Shown: positions 28,608 to 38,943 of the stretch, piece after piece
Layout of the letters: every line of letters starts with the position of its first letter
How positions within the stretch are numbered: position 1 is the stretch's first letter
Assembly: GCA_947170435.1 (NCBI GenBank)
Contig: CAMVTO010000007.1
Span: 1-64,000, forward strand
Source of the DNA: an uncultured Clostridia bacterium
GTDB lineage: Bacteria; Bacillota; Clostridia; Oscillospirales; Oscillospiraceae
Direction: 5' to 3'
Length of the DNA stretch: 64,000 nucleotides
The notes under the pieces: model-generated
Seen by the model: only the letters and a program-made list of their open reading frames with translations
What the model was told of the DNA's origin: nothing
Database searches by the model: none
Program-made: the position numbers and the translations under genes

Positions 28608-29801
28608 TTAGAACCGCTTGCGCAGATTGTCCGCCGCGTCCAGTGCCATGAGGGTGTTGACGGGGTCCTTGACCCGCGCGAGGAAGATCATCGCCGCGAT
28701 GATATACGGCTTGTAGCTCGCCTGCTTGTACAGCGGCACGCGGTAGCGGTCGAACACGGAGTTGTCCACCTCGCCCATCTCGCAGCTAAGGCCGGTGATG
28801 TCGGCGGGCAGGCAGTGGAGGTACAGCGCCTTGCCGTCGCGCGTGAGCTTCATCATGTCCTCGGTGCAGGCCCAGTCCTTGTGCTCGGCGTTCTGCGCGA
28901 GGAGCTTCTTCTCCAGCGCGTCGATGCCCGCCTTGTCGCCCGCCTGATAGAGCTTGGTGCGCTCCTCCATCGCCGCGAACGGCGCCCAGGACTTGGGATA
29001 CACGATGTCGGCGTCGCGGAACGCCTCCTGCATGGAGTTGCACTTGCGGTAGCTGCCGCCGGTGGCGGCGGCGTTCTTGCGGGCGATCTCCTCGATCTCC
29101 GGCATGACCTCGTAGCCCTCGGGATGCGCCAGCGTCACGTCCATGCCGAAGCGGGTGAACAGACCGATGACGCCCTGCGGGACGGACAGCGGCTTGCCGT
29201 AGGACGGGGAATACGCCCAGGTCATCGCGACCTTCTTGCCCTTGAGGTTTTCCACGCCGCCGAAGTGGTGGATGATGTGCGCCATGTCCGCCATGCACTG
29301 CGTCGGGTGGTCCACGTCGCACTGGAGGTTCACCAGCGTCGGGCGCTGCTCGAGGATCCCGTCGCGGTAGCCCTCTTCGAGCGCGTCCATGAAGGTCTTC
29401 TGATACTTGTGGCCCTCGCCGATGAACATATCGTCGCGGATGCCGATGACGTCCGCCATGAAGGACACCATGTTCGCCGTCTCGCGCACGGTCTCGCCGT
29501 GGGCGATCTGGCTGACCTTCTCGTCGAGCACCTGCTCCTCCAGACCGAGGAGGTTGCACGCCGAGGCGAAGGAAAAGCGCGTGCGGGTGGAGTTGTCGCG
29601 GAAGATGGAGATGCCCAGCCCCGAGTCGAACACGCGCGTGGATTTGTTGCGCTCGCGCAGGTCGCGCAGCGCGTCGGCGACGGCGAACACGGCGGCAAGC
29701 TCCTCGTCGGTCTTGTCCCACGTCCAGTAGAAGTCGTTTTTATACATGTTGTTGATGTGCAGCATTTCCAGCTGCCGCGCAAGCTCGATGGTCTTGCTCA
29801 A
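28608..29801 (-). CDS. ygeW: Knotted carbamoyltransferase YgeW
   Basis: A 397-residue member of the aspartate/ornithine carbamoyltransferase superfamily, very close in pattern to E. coli YgeW. It has the carbamoyl-phosphate motif STRTR (71-75), HGETVRETANM, LVNLQCDVDHPTQ, TWAYSPSYGKPLSVPQG and HCLPADI. The start is a TTG at 29801: AAGGAGG lies 8 nt upstream and the family N-terminus begins here. Its true substrate is unproven; in gut anaerobes ygeW homologues are linked genetically to urate breakdown, where carbamoyl release or transfer from a ureido intermediate would make carbamoyl phosphate and so ATP. Second gene after ygeY, separated by a multi-hairpin repeat. Confidence 0.94.
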   Translation of the reverse strand: MSKTIELARQLEMLHINNMYKNDFYWTWDKTDEELAAVFAVADALRDLRERNKSTRVFDSGLGISIFRDNSTRTRFSFASACNLLGLEEQVLDEKVSQIAHGETVRETANMVSFMADVIGIRDDMFIGEGHKYQKTFMDALEEGYRDGILEQRPTLVNLQCDVDHPTQCMADMAHIIHHFGGVENLKGKKVAMTWAYSPSYGKPLSVPQGVIGLFTRFGMDVTLAHPEGYEVMPEIEEIARKNAAATGGSYRKCNSMQEAFRDADIVYPKSWAPFAAMEERTKLYQAGDKAGIDALEKKLLAQNAEHKDWACTEDMMKLTRDGKALYLHCLPADITGLSCEMGEVDNSVFDRYRVPLYKQASYKPYIIAAMIFLARVKDPVNTLMALDAADNLRKRF

Positions 29802-29867
29802 TGGAATCAGCCTCCTTACAAAATACTCGTTTTCGCGCTTCGCGCGAAAGCCGAAAAAGATTTCACT

Positions 29868-29979
29868 TCGCTCAGCGCACGCCCGTTGGGCGCACGTTCG
29901 CTTCGTGCAGTGTGTTTTTTGTGACGCACATGTCGTCACAAAAAACGATCCGATTCATTTCGCCGTGCGCGGCGAAATT
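29868..29979 (+). repeat. Multi-hairpin dispersed element, copy 1
   Basis: Successive perfect or near-perfect hairpins: GCGCACGCC/GGCGCAC, TTTTTTGTGACG/CGTCACAAAAAA and ATTTCGCCG/CGGCGAAAT. The same series occurs inverted at 40468-40605. It fills the ygeY-ygeW spacer, and its last stem runs into the ygeY stop codon. Confidence 0.75.
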
Positions 29980-31375
29980 ATTGAATATCGTTGCCGGTGA
30001 GTTCCTGACGGAAGCTCGTCGCGGTCTCCTCCTTGTCGGCGGGCTTGTACAGCGGGATCGCGGCGGCGTAGAGCGCGGCGCAGGTCACGAGATCCTGCTT
30101 CCACGTCACTTCGTTCGGCGCGTGCGCCTGCGACTCCGCGCCGGGGCCGAAGCCCACGCAGGGGATGCCGTAGCGGCCCTGAATGGACACGCAGTTCGTG
30201 GAGAACGTCCACTTGTCGCAAAGGGGTCTTCCCACGCGGGTCTTCTTCGCGAGATCGTCCGCCCAGATGCGCTCGGTGCCGAACAGGCCGTGGTAGGCGT
30301 CGACGAGCGCCTGAACGTGCGGCGCGGTCTCCTTGTTGATCCAGGTGGGGAAGAACGCCTCGGTCTTGTAGACCTCACCCGTCCACGCGGGGCGGTCATA
30401 CCAGTACATGCTGACCTTCACGTCGTCGCCGTACTTCTTCACCGCGGGCAGGTCTTCGATCTCCTTGAGGCAGGACTGATACGTTTCGCCCGCGGTCATG
30501 CGGCGGTCGATGGAGATGGCGCAGGAATCCGCCACGGCGCAGCGGGAGGGAGAGGTGTAGAAGATCTGGCTTGTGGTGCAGGTGCCGCGGCCGAGGAAGC
30601 GCGCGTCCTCATAATGCTCGGGGTTGTACTTGGGGTCGAGCATCTTGACGAGGCCCTTGATCTCCACGGAATCGTCGGCGGGGTTTTCGTTGAGGGCGCG
30701 CACGTCCTGCAAGATGTCCGCCATTTTGTAGATCGCGTTGTCGCCGCGCTCCGGCGCGGAGCCGTGGCAGCTCACGCCCTTGACGTCCACGCGGATCTCC
30801 ATGCGTCCGCGGTGGCCGCGGTAGATGCCGCCGTCGGTCGGCTCGGTGGAGATAACGAACTCGATCTTGCGCTGCGCCTCTTCGAGGGACGCGAAGTCCT
30901 TGTTCGCGATGTACTGCCAGCACATGCCGTCGCAGTCCTCCTCCTGCACGCTTCCGACGACCATGATCCTGTAGCCCGCGGGGATCAGCCCTAAGTCCTT
31001 CATGATCTTGGCGCCGTACACGGCGGAGGCGAGGCCGCCCTCCTGATCGGAGCCGCCGCGGCCGTAGATCTGGGTGTCGTTCTCCCAGCCCTTGTACGGG
31101 TCGTCCGTCCAGTTCTTGATGTTGCCGATGCCCACAGTGTCGATGTGGCTGTCGATGGCGATGATCTTCTCGCCCTCGCCCATCCAGCCGATGACGTTGC
31201 CGAGACCGTCGATCTCGACCTTGTCGTAGCCCAGCTTCTTCATTTCCTGTTCGATGCGCTTCGCCACGCCCTCCTCCTCGCAGGACTCGGACGGAATGGC
31301 GATCATGTCGCGCAGGAACCGCGTCATATCGGGGCCGTAGGCTTGTGCGGCCTTTTTGATGGCTTCAAAATCCAT
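29978..31375 (-). CDS. ygeY: YgeY-family M20 metallohydrolase
   Basis: A 465-residue enzyme of the M20 peptidase/deacylase family, assigned to the selenium-metabolism-linked YgeY subgroup by its neighbours and overall sequence. Metal-site residues are visible: DSHIDT (His77, Asp79), GRGGSDQ (Asp110), VQEED (Glu145/146), and a late His in SQAHAPNE. Family members cleave amide bonds with a di-zinc site; in the urate pathway it would hydrolyse a ring-opening intermediate, but the reaction is not established from this sequence. ATG 31375 has AGGAGG 9 nt upstream. It is the first gene of the ygeY-ygeW unit, divergent from the regulator. Confidence 0.93.
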   Translation of the reverse strand: MDFEAIKKAAQAYGPDMTRFLRDMIAIPSESCEEEGVAKRIEQEMKKLGYDKVEIDGLGNVIGWMGEGEKIIAIDSHIDTVGIGNIKNWTDDPYKGWENDTQIYGRGGSDQEGGLASAVYGAKIMKDLGLIPAGYRIMVVGSVQEEDCDGMCWQYIANKDFASLEEAQRKIEFVISTEPTDGGIYRGHRGRMEIRVDVKGVSCHGSAPERGDNAIYKMADILQDVRALNENPADDSVEIKGLVKMLDPKYNPEHYEDARFLGRGTCTTSQIFYTSPSRCAVADSCAISIDRRMTAGETYQSCLKEIEDLPAVKKYGDDVKVSMYWYDRPAWTGEVYKTEAFFPTWINKETAPHVQALVDAYHGLFGTERIWADDLAKKTRVGRPLCDKWTFSTNCVSIQGRYGIPCVGFGPGAESQAHAPNEVTWKQDLVTCAALYAAAIPLYKPADKEETATSFRQELTGNDIQ

Positions 31376-31411
31376 AGGGATCGACCTCCTGATTCAGAAT
31401 AAGATACCCCT

Positions 31412-31439
31412 ATCATAGCATAAGTCCCGGCAATGTCAA
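31412..31439 (-). promoter_or_regulatory. Promoter of ygeY-ygeW
   Basis: Minus strand TTGACA (31434-31439), 16-nt spacer, TATGAT (31412-31417). Confidence 0.75.
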
Positions 31440-31440
31440 A

Positions 31441-31461
31441 CAAAAATTTAGAATTGCTAAA
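31441..31461. promoter_or_regulatory. Candidate operator between ygeY and the regulator gene
   Basis: TTTAG-5 nt-CTAAA inverted repeat inside an AT-rich block that lies between the ygeY -35 and the regulator gene. On the minus strand the block begins GCAA and ends TTTTTG, like those at the importer and ssnA promoters. A possible plus-strand promoter, TTGAAA at 31468 with TATGGG at 31491, is weak. Confidence 0.4.
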
Positions 31462-31513
31462 AATTTTTTGAAAAAGGCATTGCTTTTTCCTATGGGTCTG
31501 TATTAGAATAAGG

Positions 31514-32200
31514 ATGAAACGGTTGAAGGAAGGCGATAAGAGTAAGGAGGCGAGGCATATCGAAACGGCAATGCTGAACGAACTCAAACGGGTGGCCAAG
31601 GGGATCGCGGCGACCTTCGGGAGCAACTGCGAGGTCGTCATCCACGATGTGAGCGGCAAGGGCTCGGACAACACCATCGTCGCCATCGAGAACGGCCACG
31701 TCACGGGTCGCAAGGTGGGCGACGGCGCGTCCCAGGTGGCGCTGGAGCAGCACATCCACGCGGACATGCAGCCGATCGACCGGCTGTGCTACCTCACCAA
31801 GACGCCGGACGGAAAGGTGCTCAAATCGTCCACCATGTACATCCGCGGCAAGAACGGCAAGGTGAGCGCGATCATGGGCATCAACTACGACATCTCGGCG
31901 CTTCTGATGGTGGAGGGCGCGGTGCGGGAGCTGACCGCCGCGAAGAACGACACCGGCACGTCCGAGCCGCAGAAGATCGTCAACGTCAACGACCTGCTCG
32001 ACGAGCTCATCACCCAGTCGGTGCAGCTGGTGGGCAAGCCCGTGGCGCTGATGAACAAAGAAGACAAGATGAAGGCCATCGGCTTTTTGAGCCAGAGCGG
32101 CGCGTTCCTCGTGACGAAGTCGGGGGACAAGATCGCGAAATACTTCGGAATCTCGAAATACACACTCTATTCTTACATCGACAAGCAGGAGGGCAAATAA
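31514..32200 (+). CDS. YheO-like PAS/HTH transcriptional regulator
   Basis: A 228-residue (or 209) DNA-binding regulator. Residues about 20-135 match the YheO-type PAS domain (CEVVIHDVSG, MGINYDIS), and about 170-225 the C-terminal HTH_22 domain (GAFLVTKSGDKIAKYFGIS). It diverges from ygeY and is followed after 2 nt by a PLP enzyme, so it most likely controls the purine island, sensing a pathway metabolite; this is inference. The start is uncertain: ATG 31514 has AAGG immediately upstream, a TTG at 31523 is better spaced from it, and ATG 31571 lies 19 nt after an AAGGAGG. Confidence 0.85.
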   Translation: MKRLKEGDKSKEARHIETAMLNELKRVAKGIAATFGSNCEVVIHDVSGKGSDNTIVAIENGHVTGRKVGDGASQVALEQHIHADMQPIDRLCYLTKTPDGKVLKSSTMYIRGKNGKVSAIMGINYDISALLMVEGAVRELTAAKNDTGTSEPQKIVNVNDLLDELITQSVQLVGKPVALMNKEDKMKAIGFLSQSGAFLVTKSGDKIAKYFGISKYTLYSYIDKQEGK

Positions 32201-32202
32201 TT

Positions 32203-33684
<1,482 letters not shown>

Positions 33685-33694
33685 AAGGCGTATG

Positions 33695-34133
33695 TGACAC
33701 CATTTCTTTCCTTTCCCTTCGAAAGGAAAGAAACGGTTTCACACTTCCAAAGAAAGCAAAGGGGCTTTTGCGGAAGTGCCAATTCAACTTGAAACCCTGT
33801 TCCCAAAACGCAACGCTGTTTTCCACCGCTGAATGGACTCTGCAATGTGCCGCCTACCCGGCGGCACAACCTTTCTTCGCGAAGCAATGCCTGCCACGGG
33901 GCTTTGGATAAAGAAAAAACGAACGACGTACCAAGGCGATTCCTCGCACACGGCGGGGCGGCGGGGAGCCGCATACGAGGGAAGTCAATTCGACATTCGG
34001 ACAAAACAGCGTATCGTAGATGGAAGGCATCCTCAAAATCATTCAGGAAGCTCCCCCGAAAGCGTCTTTCTCTTTTGGGGAAGTCTGAAACCGCGTTTTC
34101 TCTTTCGCAAGAGAAAGAGAAAAGGCGGTGTCA
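33695..34133 (+). repeat. Palindromic TGACACC-ended dispersed element, copy 1
   Basis: Begins TGACACC (33695) and ends GGTGTCA (34133). Subterminal hairpins made of TTTCTTTCC/GGAAAGAAA and TTTTCTCTTTC/GAAAGAGAAAA are followed by CGGTTTCA-type and ACTTCC-type boxes. Inner arms contain ACGCTGTTTT and GCTGAAT/ATTCGAC in inverted order. No protein-coding capacity is convincing. It fills the 478-nt gap between the two PLP genes. Confidence 0.75.
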
Positions 34134-34162
34134 GAAACCGACCATGTGATTGGAGAATCAGA

Positions 34163-35401
34163 ATGAAAAATGTATTATGCGCCAAGTGCGTCAAGTGCGG
34201 CAAGACCTACGCCGCCACACCGAACCTCACCAACTGTGCGTGCGGCGGCATCCTCGATATCGTCTACGACTACGAGTATATCAAGCAGAATCTGACCAAG
34301 GAGAAGCTCAAATCCCGCCCCCATACCATGTGGCGCTACCGCGAGCTGCTGCCGGTGGAGGAATCCACCCCGGACACGCCGCTGCGCGTGGGCTGGAGCC
34401 CGCTGTATGAGGCCGACCGCCTCGGCGAGCTTTTGGGCGTGAAGAAGCTCTGGATCAAGGACGACGGGCAGAATCCCACCGCCTCGCTCAAGGACCGCGC
34501 GTCCGCGATGGCGGTCGCGAAGGCACAGGAAGCCGGCGCGAAAATCATCGCCTGCTCGTCCACGGGCAACGCGGCGAGTTCGCTCGCGGGCAATGCCGCG
34601 GCGGCGGGGCTGCGCACCTTCATCTTTGTGCCGGAGCGCGCGCCCAAGGGCAAGGTCGCGCAGCTGATGACCTTCGGCGCGAACGTGATCTCGGTGCAGG
34701 GCAACTATGAGGAGACGTTCGAGCTGAGCAAAAAAGCCATCGACAAGTGGGGCTGGTACAACCGCAACGCGGCGATCAACCCGTACCTCTCCGAGGGCAA
34801 AAAGACCGTGTCGCTGGAGATCGCGGAGCAGCTGGACTGGAAGATGCCGGACTATCTCGCGATCTCGGTGGGCGACGGCTGCACCATCGCGGGCGTGTGG
34901 AAGGGCTTGAAGGACCTCTATGCCATCGGGTTTATCGACAAGCTGCCGCGGCTCATCTCCGCGCAGGCGGAGGGCTGCCACCCGATCAACCGCGCGATTG
35001 CCGAGAACAAGCCCTGGGCGCCGATGGAGGAGAACACGCTCGCGGACTCCATCGCCGTCGGCGTACCGCGCAACGCGGATAAGGCGCTCATGGCGATCCG
35101 CGAGTCGAACGGCATCGCGGTGAACGTCACGGACGAGGAGATCATGGCGGCGCAGAAGCTGCTCGGTACGACCTGCGGCGTGTTCGGCGAGCCGGCGGGC
35201 GTCACCGGTACGGCGGGGCTCAAGAAGCTCTGCGAGCAGGGGATCATCGGCAAGGACGACACGGTGGTGTCGGTGGTCACCGGCAACGGCCTCAAGGACG
35301 TGGCGAACGCCATCAAGTTCTGCGGCGAGCCGATGAAGCTGCCGAACGATCTCGACGCGCTGGTGGCGGAGATCGGAAAACGCGGACTGAAAACGGAATA
35401 A
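34163..35401 (+). CDS. Threonine synthase-like PLP enzyme
   Basis: A 412-residue fold-type II PLP enzyme of the threonine-synthase group. A small zinc-ribbon-like N-terminus (Cys9, Cys12, Cys25, Cys27) precedes the catalytic domain; Lys110 in TASLKDRAS binds PLP and SSTGNAAS contacts its phosphate. It may be a true threonine synthase, but its position between ygeY/ygeW and ygfK/ssnA and the absence of threonine genes suggest a role in the island, perhaps alpha,beta-elimination of a diaminopropionate- or serine-like product. ATG 34163 follows GGAG; the gene sits just after repeat copy 1, 478 nt from the upstream PLP gene, and may depend on a promoter in that spacer. Confidence 0.85.
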   Translation: MKNVLCAKCVKCGKTYAATPNLTNCACGGILDIVYDYEYIKQNLTKEKLKSRPHTMWRYRELLPVEESTPDTPLRVGWSPLYEADRLGELLGVKKLWIKDDGQNPTASLKDRASAMAVAKAQEAGAKIIACSSTGNAASSLAGNAAAAGLRTFIFVPERAPKGKVAQLMTFGANVISVQGNYEETFELSKKAIDKWGWYNRNAAINPYLSEGKKTVSLEIAEQLDWKMPDYLAISVGDGCTIAGVWKGLKDLYAIGFIDKLPRLISAQAEGCHPINRAIAENKPWAPMEENTLADSIAVGVPRNADKALMAIRESNGIAVNVTDEEIMAAQKLLGTTCGVFGEPAGVTGTAGLKKLCEQGIIGKDDTVVSVVTGNGLKDVANAIKFCGEPMKLPNDLDALVAEIGKRGLKTE

Positions 35402-35418
35402 AAACGCAAGAAAACAAC

Positions 35419-35453
35419 AAAAAAGGGAGAGGCCGCAGCCTCTCCCTTTTTTT
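35419..35453. terminator. Bidirectional terminator between threonine synthase-like gene and ygfK
   Basis: Stem AGGGAGAGGC/GCCTCTCCCT extended by A- and T-runs, with a CGCA loop. It serves both convergent genes. Confidence 0.9.
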
Positions 35454-35458
35454 GCGGA

Positions 35459-38404
35459 TCACTGGTACAGATACCCGTACTGATCCCGGATGGTGAGAAT
35501 GAACTCCAGCAGCATCGGCGGGAGATCGTTCTTCGCGAGGTCGATGTCCTTCACTCCGTCGAACATCCGCACGCGCGCACGGTCGCCGCCGAGGAACAGC
35601 ACGCCCGCGTTGCGGCTGTCCTCCATGTCCTCCGCCGTCTGGAAGAGCGTGAACTTGTCGCGGCACGGCTCGCTGGCATACGGGCAGAACTGCGTGCAGT
35701 TGCCGCACTCATTGCACATCTTGTCCACGTGCAGGATCTGGTGCGTGTGGTTCGAGAGCTGGATGACCACGTTCGCGCGGTTGGGGCAGGAGTCCACGCA
35801 GTTCTCGCACACCACCTTGCACTGGAGGCACCGCTCGCCCTCGCAGCCGACGTCGCTTGCCATGGCGAGCACGCCCTTCTTGGCAATCGTGTCGTCCTTC
35901 GCGGCATACGCCTCGTCGGGGATGTCGTATTCGTGCTTCTTGCCGGTGACGGCTTCGGCGAACGCCGCCGCGTCCGCGATGCCCTCGACGATCGTGGCGG
36001 GGCCGCGGTGCGCATCGCCCGCGCAGTAGACGCCCTCGACGTTGGTCTGGAACGCGGGACCCTTGCGCTCCATCTCGATGCCGTTCGCCGCCATGAGCTG
36101 ATCGTCCACCTTCTCGCCGACGGCGGAGATCACGAGATCGCAGGGGATCTCGAACGTCTCGCCCGTGGGTTCGGGGGAGCGGCGGCCACTGGCGTCTGGC
36201 GCGCCGAGGCGCATCTTTTCGCACACGAGCTTGCCGTCCGCCTGTCTGACCGGCGCGGCCAGCTCGATGAACGCCACGCCGTCGTCGATGGCGAGCTGGA
36301 GCTCGTGCTCATCGGCGGGCATTTCCTTCTTGGTGCGGCGGTAGAGAATGGCGCTGTGCGCGCCCGCGCGCTTCGCGACGCGCGCCGCGTCCATGGCGGT
36401 GTTGCCCGCGCCGACCACGACCACGCTGCCACGCAGCGACGGCTTGACCCTGGTCTTCATCTCCTTCATCCAGCCGATCACGCCCGCGACGTTGCCCTCG
36501 ATGTCAAGGCGGCCCGCCTTCCACGCGCCGGTGGCCATGAGGATGTGCGTGTAGCCCTGGGCTTTCAGCTCCGCGACCGAGGGCGCGGGAGCGCCGCACT
36601 TCACTTCGACGCCGTACTTCTGCATCAAGGCAATATCCTTGTCGATCGCCTCATCGCTGATGCGGAACGCGGGGATGACGTAGCGCGGCACGCCGCCGAG
36701 CTTCTCCTCGCGCTCGAAGAGGGTCGTCTCGATCCCCGCGCGGCCGAGGAAGTACGCCGCGGCGATGCCCGTCGGGCCGCCGCCGACGATGGCGGCTTTC
36801 TTGCCCGCGACGCGCTCCGGCTTGCGGATCGACGCCATCAGCGCCTCGTACCCGTTCTTCGCGGCGACGAGCTTGGTGTCGCGGATGTGGACGGACTCGT
36901 CGTAGAAGTTGCGGGAGCACTTGTTCTGGCAGCGGTGGGCGCAGATCGTGCCGGTGATGAACGGCAGCGCGTTTTTCTCGGTGATGAGCCGCAAAGCGGG
37001 GCCATAGAGACCCTTGCGGCACAGCTCGATGTATTCGGGGATATCCTGCTCGATGGGGCAGCCGCCCTTGCAGGGCGCGAGGAAGCAGTCAAGCCACGGC
37101 ACCTGCTCGTTGCTCTTGCGCGTGGGCAGGGGCTTGATGGGCTTTCTGTGATGGAAGTCGTGCTGCGCCGCCGCCGCGAGGTCGGAGATCGCGGTGGAGT
37201 CCGTGCCGGCGAAGGCGCGATAGGGGAGCTTTTCCACCTTCTCCACCATCTGGCGCAGGCGGTTGTAGCCGCCGGGCTTCAGGATCGTCGTGGCGACGGT
37301 GATCGGCCAGATGCCCGCCGCGAACAGCTTGTCGCAGTTGAAATACTCCGCGCCGCCGGCGAACGAAATGCGCATCCTGCCGCCAAACGCGCGGGAGATG
37401 CGGGAGCACATCTCGATGGTCAGCGGGAACAGGCTGCGGCCGGACATGTACATCTCCTCGCCGGGCAGCTCGCCGCGCGTGGTGTCAACCGGGAAGGTGT
37501 TGGAGAGCTTGAGCCCAAACTCCAGATCGCACTGGCCGGCGAGGGCTTGCAGCCGGTGGAACATCGGCACGGCGTCCTCCCATTGCAGATCCTCGTTGAA
37601 GTGGTGCTCGTCGAACACAATGTAGTCGTAGCCCATGGAGTCGAGGATGCTGCGCGCGGTCTGGTAGCCGAGGATGGTGGGGTTGCACTTGACGAAGGTG
37701 TGCAGGTGCTTTTCGGTGATGAGATACGACGCGATGCGCTCGATCTCATCCGGGGGACATCCATGGAGCGTGGAGACGGTGACGGAGCGGGAGACCCGCG
37801 GAGAAATGCCGTCGATGTACGCGGCTTCGGCGGGGAACAGCTCTTTGAGCACGCGCTTGCACTCGCCGAACTGGAAGGTGTTGGACGCGTCCATCATGTT
37901 GTCAATATACGAATTGACCTTCTCGCCCTTGATGCCCTCTAAGTCGTAGCCCACGGACATGTTGAACACGAAGCCGTCGGGGTCGCCGAGGCCGTACACC
38001 TTGGAGATGACCTTGAGCGCGCACCACGCCTTGATGTATTCGTCCTGCGCCTGCGGCACGGTCAGCTCGGTCGACCACTCCTGATTATAGCCCTCGTCGG
38101 CGGCGAGAATGCAGGGACGGGGGACGCAGGCGGCAAGCTCTTGCCCGTCCATCTTCTGCACGGTCTTGACCTCGAAGAAGCGCGCGCCCGCGAAATAGGA
38201 CGCGATGATGTTCTGCGCGAGCTGGCTGTTGGGGCCGGCGGCGGGGCCGAAGGGCGTCTCGATGGTCTCGCCGAAGATGGGCAGCGTCTTGCCGGTCGCG
38301 CGATACGCCTTATGCACGCCGAAGATATCGCCGGTTTTGGCGTACTCGGTTGTGACCCAGTTCATCAGCGACGCAAAGGGGATGGGGTACATTTTTTCGG
38401 ACAT
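35459..38404 (-). CDS. ygfK: YgfK, multidomain iron-sulfur flavoprotein reductase
   Basis: A 981-residue cytoplasmic redox protein annotated in relatives as a putative selenate reductase subunit. The first 430 residues resemble a dihydroorotate/dihydropyrimidine dehydrogenase-type TIM barrel (FGPAAGPNSQLAQN, VSTLHGCPPDEIE). A cysteine-rich GltD-like linker and an FAD/NAD(P)H-binding module follow (GGGPTGIAAAYFLG, GAGNTAMDAARVAKR, CAGDAHRGPATIVEG). Near 860-910 there are two ferredoxin-like cysteine sets (CLQCKVVCENCVDSCP and CNECGNCTQFCP). The architecture is that of a dihydropyrimidine dehydrogenase-like enzyme, fitting reductive attack on a purine-derived ring. ATG 38404 has AAGGAGGA; the gene lies downstream of ssnA. 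Confidence 0.92.
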   Translation of the reverse strand: MSEKMYPIPFASLMNWVTTEYAKTGDIFGVHKAYRATGKTLPIFGETIETPFGPAAGPNSQLAQNIIASYFAGARFFEVKTVQKMDGQELAACVPRPCILAADEGYNQEWSTELTVPQAQDEYIKAWCALKVISKVYGLGDPDGFVFNMSVGYDLEGIKGEKVNSYIDNMMDASNTFQFGECKRVLKELFPAEAAYIDGISPRVSRSVTVSTLHGCPPDEIERIASYLITEKHLHTFVKCNPTILGYQTARSILDSMGYDYIVFDEHHFNEDLQWEDAVPMFHRLQALAGQCDLEFGLKLSNTFPVDTTRGELPGEEMYMSGRSLFPLTIEMCSRISRAFGGRMRISFAGGAEYFNCDKLFAAGIWPITVATTILKPGGYNRLRQMVEKVEKLPYRAFAGTDSTAISDLAAAAQHDFHHRKPIKPLPTRKSNEQVPWLDCFLAPCKGGCPIEQDIPEYIELCRKGLYGPALRLITEKNALPFITGTICAHRCQNKCSRNFYDESVHIRDTKLVAAKNGYEALMASIRKPERVAGKKAAIVGGGPTGIAAAYFLGRAGIETTLFEREEKLGGVPRYVIPAFRISDEAIDKDIALMQKYGVEVKCGAPAPSVAELKAQGYTHILMATGAWKAGRLDIEGNVAGVIGWMKEMKTRVKPSLRGSVVVVGAGNTAMDAARVAKRAGAHSAILYRRTKKEMPADEHELQLAIDDGVAFIELAAPVRQADGKLVCEKMRLGAPDASGRRSPEPTGETFEIPCDLVISAVGEKVDDQLMAANGIEMERKGPAFQTNVEGVYCAGDAHRGPATIVEGIADAAAFAEAVTGKKHEYDIPDEAYAAKDDTIAKKGVLAMASDVGCEGERCLQCKVVCENCVDSCPNRANVVIQLSNHTHQILHVDKMCNECGNCTQFCPYASEPCRDKFTLFQTAEDMEDSRNAGVLFLGGDRARVRMFDGVKDIDLAKNDLPPMLLEFILTIRDQYGYLYQ

Positions 38405-38429
38405 GATCGTTCCTCCTTCTTATTTTTGA

Positions 38430-38934
38430 GAGGGTTTCGGCCTGCGGGCCGACCCACTTTGCCCACGGCGGCAAAGTGGGCAAAACGCCGCCAGAAACCA
38501 ATGGTTTCTGGACTTCCTTTTTGGGGGAAGGTTTTGGGGAATTCAGATGGGTTGTGCCAGGTATGGGACGCTGTTTTCCGTCGCTGAATTGACACTCCTC
38601 GTATGCGGCTCCCCGCCGCCCCGCCGTGTTCAAGGAAGGGCTGCATACGTCGTTCGTTTATCCCGAGGTTCGTGGCACGCCCGACATATTCTCGTCGGGT
38701 GTGCCGAGGGTCGTTCTGCTTGCCCGAGGCAGGCATCACCGCACGAAGAAAGGTCGTGTCGGCGAATAGCCGACACATTGCAGTGTCAATTCGACATTCG
38801 GACAAAACAGCGTATCGTAGATGGAAGGCATCCTCAAAATCATTCAGAAACCTCCCCCCGAAAGCGCCTTTCTCTTTTGGGGAAGTCTGAAACCGCGTTT
38901 TCTCTTTCCAAGAGAAAGAGAAAAGGCGGTGTCA
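38430..38934 (+). repeat. Palindromic dispersed element, copy 2
   Basis: The right end repeats copy 1 nearly base for base (about 38786-38934, ending GGTGTCA). The left end is a different hairpin, CCCACTTTGCC/GGCAAAGTGGG followed by CCAGAAACCAATGGTTTCTGG, as in copy 3. The centre holds CCCCGCCGCCCCGCCGTGT and a shared ACGTCGTTCGTTT box. It fills the ssnA-ygfK gap of 539 nt. Confidence 0.75.
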
Positions 38935-38943
38935 GTCAGCGCC

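Noticed and set aside
31786..32202. Upstream extension of the 493-residue PLP enzyme through the regulator gene
   Set aside because: It overlaps the regulator in another frame; ATG 32203 has AGGAGG and the family-like start.
33833..34162. In-frame upstream extension of the threonine synthase-like gene
   Set aside because: It is translated repeat copy 1; the family N-terminus with its zinc ribbon starts at 34163 behind a GGAG site.
35729..37942. A 737-codon plus-strand open frame opposite ygfK
   Set aside because: ygfK is unambiguous on the minus strand; the opposite frame lacks any motif or start signal.
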